Assembly (NCBI GenBank): GCA_964440345.1
Contig: CAYTSA010000115.1
Span: 1 to 11,125, forward strand
Direction of reading: 5' to 3'
From: CAYTSA01 sp964440345
Lineage (GTDB): Bacteria > Desulfobacterota > Desulfovibrionia > Desulfovibrionales > Desulfovibrionaceae
Length of the DNA stretch: 11,125 nucleotides
A model generated the notes under the pieces. That model had not been told where the DNA came from. It saw only the letters and a list, made by a program, of their open reading frames with translations, and made no database searches. Every line of letters starts with the position of its first letter. Within the stretch, counting starts at the first letter, position 1. Of the stretch, positions 6,235 through 11,125 are shown piece by piece. The position numbers and the translations under genes were made by a program.

Positions 6235-7191
6235 TTAAGCGTCTTCAGCTGTATTGGCTTCCAGTTTGAGCAGATTTTCCCAATCGGCGTCAATATGGGC
6301 CTGGATGATGTTCACTTCTTTTTCTGTCAGGTGCTTGAAGCGTTTTTGCAGCTTCATGTATTCCAGCACCGGCTTAGGATTCTTGGGCTTGCGGTTCACT
6401 GTTACCTTGCCGCCAATGACTTCATAGAGCGGGAAGATGTTTGTGTCCACAGCCAGCTTGGAGAGGGAAACGCCGATTTCCGGCTTGTTGCCCCAGCCGG
6501 TGGGACACACGGCAAAAACGTGGATGTAAGCCGGACCCTCAATGGCCATGCCCTTGCGGACTTTGTTCATTAAGTCCAGGTGAAAGCCGGGCGAAGCCGT
6601 GGCCACATACGGGATGTTGTGAGCCATTGCGATGGCCGGCACATTCTTCTTCCAAGTGGACTGGCCTATGGACTGCGTGCCGGGAGGGGATGTAGTGGTC
6701 ATGGCGCCGTAAGGGGTGGAGCTGGACCGCTGGATGCCGGTGTTCATGTAGGCTTCGTTGTCCAAGCATATGTACGTGAAGTCGTGACCGCGCTCCAGAG
6801 CGCCGGAAAGCGACTGCAGGCCTATGTCTGCAGTGGCTCCGTCGCCGCCCACGGCCAGCACCTTTGGCCGCTTGCCTTTCAGCTTGCCCTTTCGCTCCAG
6901 GGCTTTCAGTGCTGCTTCCACGCCCGAGGCCACAGCCGAGGTGTTCTCGAACGCCACGTGAATCCACGGCACGTTCCAGGCGGTCTGCGGGTATGGCGAG
7001 GTAACGATCTCCATGCAGCCGGTGGCGTTACAGACAATCACGTCCGGGCCTGCGGCCTTCATGGCCATGCCCAGGGCCAGGATTTCCACGCAGCCCTGGC
7101 AAGCCCGGTGCCCGGAGCTGACCATCTTCTCCGTGGGTATGTTCTTGGCCGTTATTTTTTCGTATGCGCTCAGATCAATTTCTTTATGCAT
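6235..7191 (-). CDS. porB: Pyruvate:ferredoxin oxidoreductase beta subunit (thiamine diphosphate-binding)
   Basis: The 318-residue beta subunit of an archaeal-type 2-oxoacid:ferredoxin oxidoreductase. It binds thiamine diphosphate and the proximal [4Fe-4S] cluster and carries out pyruvate decarboxylation with electron transfer to ferredoxin. Cluster ligands are visible: Cys31 and Cys34 (HRACQGC), Cys59 (ATGCMEIV) and Cys229 (CPTGWG). The cofactor motif is GGDGATADIGLQSLSGALERGHD (115 to about 137) with LDNEAYMNTGIQRS at 143-156. These segments match the PorB type more closely than 2-oxoglutarate enzymes, though a 2-oxoisovalerate (VOR) role cannot be excluded. Its ATG overlaps the end of porA by 8 bp, implying translational coupling. 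It is the last gene of the operon. Confidence 0.9.
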   Translation of the reverse strand: MHKEIDLSAYEKITAKNIPTEKMVSSGHRACQGCVEILALGMAMKAAGPDVIVCNATGCMEIVTSPYPQTAWNVPWIHVAFENTSAVASGVEAALKALERKGKLKGKRPKVLAVGGDGATADIGLQSLSGALERGHDFTYICLDNEAYMNTGIQRSSSTPYGAMTTTSPPGTQSIGQSTWKKNVPAIAMAHNIPYVATASPGFHLDLMNKVRKGMAIEGPAYIHVFAVCPTGWGNKPEIGVSLSKLAVDTNIFPLYEVIGGKVTVNRKPKNPKPVLEYMKLQKRFKHLTEKEVNIIQAHIDADWENLLKLEANTAEDA

Positions 7192-8356
7192 TTTCCATCA
7201 CTCCCCAGGCCGTAACAGCACCTTTGAATTGGTCGGACTTGGCCTTGGCGAACATTTCCTTGAATTCCTTCACGGAAACGTCGCGGCCGCCCAGGCCGGC
7301 CACAACATTGATGAGTTCTGGGGCGTCGGCCTGGCCGTAAAAGACGTTAGCGATTTCAGAAGCCAGAGGGCCGCGCACGCTGCCAGGCGACAGGGCCCGG
7401 TCGATGACAATAAGCTTTTTCAAGCCCTTGCAGGCGTCTGCGAATTCCTTTTCCGGAAAGGGCCGCCAGAGCCGTAGACGGACCTGCTTCACCTTTTCGC
7501 CTTCATCGTTCAGCTGGTCCACGGCGGTCATGGTGGTTTCGCCCTGAGCGCCCATGGTGATGAAGCCTATTTCGGCGTCGTCTGCGCCGTTGGTCTCAAT
7601 GATTTTATACCCCCGGCCAAACTTTTTCTCAAAGTCAGCCAGCACTTCTTCAATCACCAGATGGGAGCCCAACAGGGCCTGTTCGCACTGTATCTTGGCC
7701 TCCAGGTAAACTTCCGGCACGCCCACCGGGCCCAGGGTCACGGGGTTGGCCGTGTCCAGCTTGAGCTGCGGCTCGTAGCCAGGCAAAAAGGCGTCTACCT
7801 CGGCCTGATCCGGAAACTCAATGGGCTCGATCATGTGGGTAAGAATGAAGCCGTCCATGTTCACGGCAGTGGGCAGCAGCACCCGTTTATCCTCGGCAAT
7901 TTTGAAGGCGCACAGAGTCAGGTCAAAGGATTCCTGGCCGTTTTCCGCAACCAGCTGCACCCAGCCTATGTCTCGCACGGACATCATGTCCGAGTGGTCG
8001 TTCCAGATGGATATGGGTCCGGACAAGGCCCGGTTGGCGATGGTCATGACGATGGGCAGCCGCATGGACGACGCGATGGGCAGCATTTCATTCATCAAGG
8101 CCAGCCCCTGGGCCGATGTAGCGGTATACGTTCGCGCGCCCGCAGCAGCAGAACCGATGGCCGCGCTCATGGCTGAGTGCTCAGACTCCACGGGGATGAA
8201 CTCTGCGTCCAGCTTGCCGTTGGCCACATAAATGGAAAGCTCCTCCACAATGTGCGTCTGCGGTGTAATGGGATACGCTGAGACCACGTCCACCTTGGCT
8301 AGCTTTACTGCGTCAGCCACGGCCAGCGAGTTTTCAATGCCTATGCGTGTTGCCAT
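7184..8356 (-). CDS. porA: Pyruvate:ferredoxin oxidoreductase alpha subunit
   Basis: The 390-residue alpha subunit, which pairs with PorB to build the thiamine diphosphate site. It carries the family hallmarks SAYPITPQTHIVEELS (about 26-41), PVESEHSAM, TYTATSAQGLALMNEM and the RDIGWVQL region, then the C-terminal transketolase-like domain (IGFITMGAQGET, RLRLWRPFPEKEF, VIDRALSPGS). Length fits PorA (about 390 aa), so no gamma domain is fused to it. The start is the ATG at 8356, with GGAGGTG (complement of 8362-8368) five bases upstream; the ATG overlaps the porD TAA by one base (TAATG). The frame is open further upstream, but that stretch lies inside porD. Cytoplasmic and oxygen-sensitive by family. 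Confidence 0.92.
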   Translation of the reverse strand: MATRIGIENSLAVADAVKLAKVDVVSAYPITPQTHIVEELSIYVANGKLDAEFIPVESEHSAMSAAIGSAAAGARTYTATSAQGLALMNEMLPIASSMRLPIVMTIANRALSGPISIWNDHSDMMSVRDIGWVQLVAENGQESFDLTLCAFKIAEDKRVLLPTAVNMDGFILTHMIEPIEFPDQAEVDAFLPGYEPQLKLDTANPVTLGPVGVPEVYLEAKIQCEQALLGSHLVIEEVLADFEKKFGRGYKIIETNGADDAEIGFITMGAQGETTMTAVDQLNDEGEKVKQVRLRLWRPFPEKEFADACKGLKKLIVIDRALSPGSVRGPLASEIANVFYGQADAPELINVVAGLGGRDVSVKEFKEMFAKAKSDQFKGAVTAWGVMENA

Positions 8357-8646
8357 TATTTCACCTCCACGATCATGGTGATGGCGTCCTTGGGGCATTC
8401 GTGGGCGCAAATGCCGCAGCCTTTGCAGTAATCAAAGTTCGGGCGAAAGAACTCGTCATCGCGCTCGCTGATGCAGAATTCCGGGCAATAGATTTCGCAC
8501 AAGCCGCATTTGATGCACTTTTCCTCGTCCAGCTGCGGCGCCATGGAGCGCCAATCACCGGTTTTCAGCTTGGCGGCGCTGCCCGGGTCGCAAATTGCGG
8601 CTCCCAGATGCAGGGTCTGCCATGCTTGCATAGCTTTCTGGGTCAT
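8356..8646 (-). CDS. porD: Pyruvate:ferredoxin oxidoreductase delta subunit (2[4Fe-4S] ferredoxin)
   Basis: A 96-residue ferredoxin-like subunit that passes electrons from the PorAB core to external ferredoxin. Two full CxxCxxCxxxCP motifs bind two [4Fe-4S] clusters: Cys44, 47, 50, 54 and Cys74, 77, 80, 84. About 40 residues precede the first motif (GAAICDPGSAAKLKTGDWRS), the kind of leader usual in PorD. The start is the ATG at 8646, with a strong AGGAGG (complement of 8652-8657) five bases upstream; a longer frame to 8703 would cover the promoter -10 and is rejected. First gene of the operon, overlapping porA by one base. No gene for the gamma subunit precedes or follows. Confidence 0.9.
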   Translation of the reverse strand: MTQKAMQAWQTLHLGAAICDPGSAAKLKTGDWRSMAPQLDEEKCIKCGLCEIYCPEFCISERDDEFFRPNFDYCKGCGICAHECPKDAITMIVEVK

Positions 8647-8691
8647 GTATTCCTCCTCGTTGGCGTGAGCGACGACGATGAAGACGTCGAA

Positions 8692-8721
8692 ATTATAAGA
8701 CAATCATACTGCCAATGTCAT
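8692..8721 (-). promoter_or_regulatory. Promoter of the porDAB operon
   Basis: On the minus strand, ATGACA (complement of 8716-8721; five of six to TTGACA) and a perfect TATAAT (complement of 8692-8697) are 18 bp apart. Transcription would start near 8685, about 40 bases before the porD ATG. Confidence 0.65.
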
Positions 8722-8771
8722 TAGAGAGCTGTATCCAGCCAGGTCGTCGGCCATCCTGGCGATTCTCACGA

Positions 8772-8800
8772 TTGCAGCCTTCTCCGAATACTAGTATAGT
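8772..8800 (+). promoter_or_regulatory. Promoter of the 60-aa cysteine-rich protein gene
   Basis: TTGCAG (8772-8777) and TATAGT (8795-8800) are separated by 17 bp, a good sigma70-type layout. The start would be near 8807, about 55 bases before the ATG. The perfect palindrome ATACTAGTAT (8788-8797) overlaps the -10 and could be an operator, or just an AT-rich coincidence. Confidence 0.55.
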
Positions 8801-8861
8801 TGTGCCAAAATCATAACTGTTTGGCAAGCAACGCGCATCCTTTCACAAATGGAGAACCAGC

Positions 8862-9044
8862 ATGCTCGTTCCAGAAAAAGAAGCAAAATTCAAGCATTGC
8901 CCAATGTTGACCACCAAGGACGACAAATTGCGTTTTTGCCTGGGCTCCAATTGTATGATGTGGCGCTACAAAAACCCGGGAAAACGCAACGAGACTGACC
9001 AGGGATACTGCGGCTGCGCCGGCCGGCCGGCAGGGGCCATGTAG
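8862..9044 (+). CDS. Small cysteine-rich protein, 60 aa, unknown function
   Basis: A short cytoplasmic-looking protein with five cysteines at 13, 26, 31, 50 and 52 (KHCPM, RFCLGSNCMMWRY, GYCGCAG). The C-x12-C-x4-C-x18-C-x-C pattern suggests a bound metal (zinc or an iron-sulfur cluster) or a redox role. The SxCMxW-to-GYCG arrangement resembles small hypothetical proteins I have seen in anaerobes and phages, but I cannot name a family. The gene has GGAG (8851-8854) seven bases before the ATG and a good promoter at 8772-8800, so it is probably expressed. It is divergent from the por operon. The C-terminal codons are very GC-rich (GCCGGCCGGC repeat). No signal peptide or membrane segment. Confidence 0.7.
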   Translation: MLVPEKEAKFKHCPMLTTKDDKLRFCLGSNCMMWRYKNPGKRNETDQGYCGCAGRPAGAM

Positions 9045-9121
9045 GAGCGCACACCCTGCTTCACCCCGTGTTGGAGTTTTTCCGCCCAATCGCGGCAAGC
9101 TCCAATACAATCCAGAGCGTC

Positions 9122-9151
9122 TTGACACACGTACGCTTTTGCCAATACTAT
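9122..9151 (+). promoter_or_regulatory. Promoter of the CHAP-domain gene, possibly leaderless
   Basis: A perfect TTGACA (9122-9127) and TACTAT (9146-9151) are 18 bp apart. The predicted start at 9158-9159 coincides with the A of the ATG at 9159, and no Shine-Dalgarno sequence is present. Confidence 0.5.
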
Positions 9152-9158
9152 CGTTTTC

Positions 9159-10145
9159 ATGAAAATGCTCGCCCTGTTGTTACTGCCCGCTCTGCTGCTG
9201 GCTGGCTTGCCGGTCCCCAGTTCATTTGCCCAAACGCCGCCCAGCCCAGCGCATAACGAGAAACTGGACGGTTCCCATGGAGAGCGGCAACTGGTCCGGG
9301 CTGAGGAAACCATCCATCTTGCCGGCTGTGTCACAGACGCTACAGGCGCGCCGGCGACTGGCGTCAAGATCATCCTTTTAGGCAACGAAGGCGTTCAAAC
9401 GCAACTCGTGGACGGCAATGGCTGCTATGCCCTCACTGCCGCCAATCAGAACCGCTACACCATATATCCAACTTATTACAAGCACATGACGCCGGTTGAC
9501 GTTTCGAGCGTTTCCGGGGCTGACGTCATGAACATCGCAGAAGCCGAGCTGGGCAATAGCGACAGCGACGAGCCTTACCCCGGCAAATACTACAGCTATG
9601 GCTACAACTGGTGCAGCGAATTCGTCTCCTGGGTCTACTGGCAAGCAGGGGAGCCTTTCACCGGCGGTACTGACGACGGAGGAACCGCCAAAGAAGCCTG
9701 GAATATGACCAACACGGCCCGGGTGCTGGCCGGCTTTGGCCGCAACACGGACTGGGATTTCTTCGCCCGCGAGGACATCCCTGCCGACGTTTCACCCCAG
9801 GCCGGCGATTACGTATTCTTTTCCAACGCAGAGGGCGTGGACCGCGCCCACAGCGGGCTCGTTGACATGATTGTAGGCGATGACATGCAGACCATCGAAG
9901 GCAACTACAACGACCAAGTCTCCCGGGTCACCCGCGCAGACTGGCGAACAAAAAGCTCCGGCAGCACCATTGTTAGGGGCATAGGCTTTCGCCGGCGCAT
10001 CAGCTCCGTGACGTTTACGCCCAGATTTTTCCACGACTGGCTGACCGAAAGCGCAACCGCCGATTTTGTCATGACCCAGGACCACGCTGGGGCAGCGACC
10101 TCGGCGCCGCCCCAGGCGGCTTACCGGCTTCTGTTGCAAGAATAG
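9159..10145 (+). CDS. Secreted CHAP-domain protein with an N-terminal carboxypeptidase-regulatory-like domain
   Basis: A 328-residue exported protein, probably a periplasmic or surface peptidoglycan amidase/endopeptidase. Residues 1-24 are a signal peptide (MKMLALLLLP..., cleavage near SSFA-QT; no lipobox). Residues 52-115 look like a carboxypeptidase-regulatory-like or transthyretin-like beta sandwich (LAGCVTDATGAPATGVKIILLG, DGNGCYALTA), with two cysteines, 57 and 89, that could form a disulfide. Residues 125-280 are a CHAP domain: nucleophile Cys152 (YNWCSEFVSWVYWQAG), His231 (RAHSGLVD) and the IEGN segment around 247-249. Residues 280-328 are unassigned. There is no clear ribosome site; see the promoter at 9122-9151. 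It converges on trxB with a 46-bp gap. The second peptidoglycan-active protein in the window. Confidence 0.82.
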   Translation: MKMLALLLLPALLLAGLPVPSSFAQTPPSPAHNEKLDGSHGERQLVRAEETIHLAGCVTDATGAPATGVKIILLGNEGVQTQLVDGNGCYALTAANQNRYTIYPTYYKHMTPVDVSSVSGADVMNIAEAELGNSDSDEPYPGKYYSYGYNWCSEFVSWVYWQAGEPFTGGTDDGGTAKEAWNMTNTARVLAGFGRNTDWDFFAREDIPADVSPQAGDYVFFSNAEGVDRAHSGLVDMIVGDDMQTIEGNYNDQVSRVTRADWRTKSSGSTIVRGIGFRRRISSVTFTPRFFHDWLTESATADFVMTQDHAGAATSAPPQAAYRLLLQE

Positions 10146-10191
10146 CCCGTTTCCGCTCCGCTTTTTTTCCGTTTCCTCGGCGGCGATATGG

Positions 10192-11125
10192 CTATGCACT
10201 TTTCCAGTACGGATGAGCAGTATCTTCAAAGGCGCTCAGCGCCGCGGCCGCGCCCTCGCCTATGGCAGTGACAATCTGGGCCACCCCGCCGGTCACGTCG
10301 CCTGCGGCGTAGATACGCGGGATGTTCGTGCGCATGGTCCGGTCCACCTTCACGTGGCCGGATTCAGTCAGATGCAGGCCCAGCTGCTCGGCCAAGGCTA
10401 CAGCCGGTTTTACGCCTATGGCCACGAACACGCCGTCCAGCTCCATGGTCTCTTCCGCGTTGCTTTCCACGTTGCGCAGCCGCACGCCTGTCACCTTGTC
10501 TGCGCCCAACACCTCTTCCACCACGGTGCTCCACAGAACGGGCAAGCCCTCGCGCTCCACAGCTTCCTGCAGGTGCTGCTGAGCCCGGAACTCGGTCCGG
10601 CGGTGCGCCAGGGTCACGTCCACGCCCAGGTTGTGCAGATGTAGAGCGTCGGTCAGGGCGGTGTTGCCGCCGCCCACTACAAGGACCTTCTTGCCGCGGT
10701 ACATATAGCCGTCGCAGGAGGAGCAGAAGCTGACGCCCTGGCCGAAAAACTTGTCCTCCCCCGGGATGTGCAACTTGCGCCACACTGCGCCGGTTGTCAG
10801 GATCACTGCCTTGCAGACGTAAACAGCCCGATTGGTGTGCACCTCCACGTGCTTGCCCAGCTTTATCTCGTTGACTCCCTCGCCCTCGTGGATGTCGCAG
10901 TATTCACGGGCGTGCTCGCTCAAAATGTCAGCCAGCTTTTTGCCTGGCACGTTGGCAAAACCGGTGTAGTTCTCCACCACCGGGGTCAGAGCCACCTGAC
11001 CGCCCACCACGTCCTTTTCCAGCACCACGGTCTTCATTCCGCTGCGCACGGCGTAAATGCCGGCGGTCAGGCCGGCCGGGCCGGCGCCCACGATGACCAC
11101 GTCCGCCTCGCGCACCTGGATGTCG
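10192..11125 (-). CDS. trxB: Thioredoxin reductase (5' end outside the window)
   Basis: The FAD-dependent enzyme that reduces thioredoxin with NAD(P)H in the cytoplasm. Visible parts are the FAD-binding GAGPAG near the N-terminus, the redox-active CSSCDG (CxxC disulfide), the nucleotide-binding GGGNTA, HRRTEFRA (arginines that normally select NADPH) and the second FAD motif YAAGDVTGGVAQIVTA. The protein is about 310 residues, the normal length. GTG at 11115 could be a start, but the frame stays open to the edge (codons for D-I-Q precede it) and no ribosome site is visible, so the true start is probably a few codons outside. Upstream neighbours, perhaps thioredoxin, are not in the window. No terminator is evident in the 46-bp gap to the converging CHAP gene. 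Confidence 0.92.
   Translation of the reverse strand, partial: DIQVREADVVIVGAGPAGLTAGIYAVRSGMKTVVLEKDVVGGQVALTPVVENYTGFANVPGKKLADILSEHAREYCDIHEGEGVNEIKLGKHVEVHTNRAVYVCKAVILTTGAVWRKLHIPGEDKFFGQGVSFCSSCDGYMYRGKKVLVVGGGNTALTDALHLHNLGVDVTLAHRRTEFRAQQHLQEAVEREGLPVLWSTVVEEVLGADKVTGVRLRNVESNAEETMELDGVFVAIGVKPAVALAEQLGLHLTESGHVKVDRTMRTNIPRIYAAGDVTGGVAQIVTAIGEGAAAALSAFEDTAHPYWKSA

Noticed and set aside
8647..8703. Longer porD start at 8703
   Set aside because: The frame would run through the TATAAT box and a strong AGGAGG precedes the ATG at 8646.
8793..8808. Sigma54-like TGGCAC on the minus strand before the por operon
   Set aside because: The required GC of the -12 element is missing (TGGCAC-N5-TACTA), and a better sigma70-type promoter lies closer at 8692-8721.
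10106..10120. GCCGCC/GGCGGC hairpin as a trxB terminator
   Set aside because: It lies inside the CHAP coding sequence and no T tract follows on either strand.
1..11125. CRISPR array, tRNA, rRNA, prophage or defence genes
   Set aside because: No regularly spaced repeats, cloverleaf or rRNA-like segments, and no phage or defence protein motifs were seen in any frame.

Overview
The window looks like chromosomal DNA from a Gram-negative, anaerobic, sulfate-reducer-type bacterium, most likely of the Desulfovibrionales. Three things point there: a porin with the signal peptide, aromatic N-terminal strand and C-terminal Phe seen in Desulfovibrio 'outer membrane homotrimeric porin' proteins; an oxygen-sensitive multi-subunit pyruvate:ferredoxin oxidoreductase; and a moderately high GC content with AT-rich intergenic regions. 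The genus is inferred; no database was searched.

Layout, left to right. (1) Positions 1-81, minus strand: the 5' end of a group II intron, probably class C, that runs off the left edge. It sits directly behind the porin's intrinsic terminator, the classic target of that intron class. (2) 177-1490, minus: the porin gene. (3) 1491-1840: an AT-rich regulatory region with repeated A/T tracts and an 11-bp inverted repeat. (4) 1841-3766, plus: uvrC, whose TAG stop lies inside the GTAG foot of a REP-like palindrome that may also end transcription. (5) 3767-4257: a long gap with an operator-like palindrome and, just before the next gene, abutting hairpins and a T7 tract that resemble a transcription attenuator. 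(6) 4258-5715, plus: an MltF-like lytic transglycosylase. (7) 5623-6027, minus: an unrecognised 134-aa protein whose 3' end overlaps the previous gene tail to tail by 93 bp.

(8) 6235-8646, minus: a tight operon porD-porA-porB (ferredoxin, alpha and beta subunits) with overlapping genes, a good promoter at 8692-8721 and a terminator at 6171-6202. The gamma subunit is missing from the locus. (9) 8862-9044, plus: a 60-aa cysteine-rich protein with a good sigma70-like promoter, divergent from the por operon. (10) 9159-10145, plus: a secreted protein joining a carboxypeptidase-regulatory-like beta domain to a CHAP cysteine peptidase/amidase domain, possibly on a leaderless mRNA. (11) 10192-11125, minus: thioredoxin reductase, open at the right edge.

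Functionally this is mostly core metabolism and envelope biology: outer-membrane transport, DNA repair, two peptidoglycan-active proteins, pyruvate oxidation and thiol redox control. No complete accessory system (defence, CRISPR, prophage) is visible. The most unusual items are the terminator-targeting intron, the REP-supplied uvrC stop, the attenuator-like leader and the gamma-less por operon.
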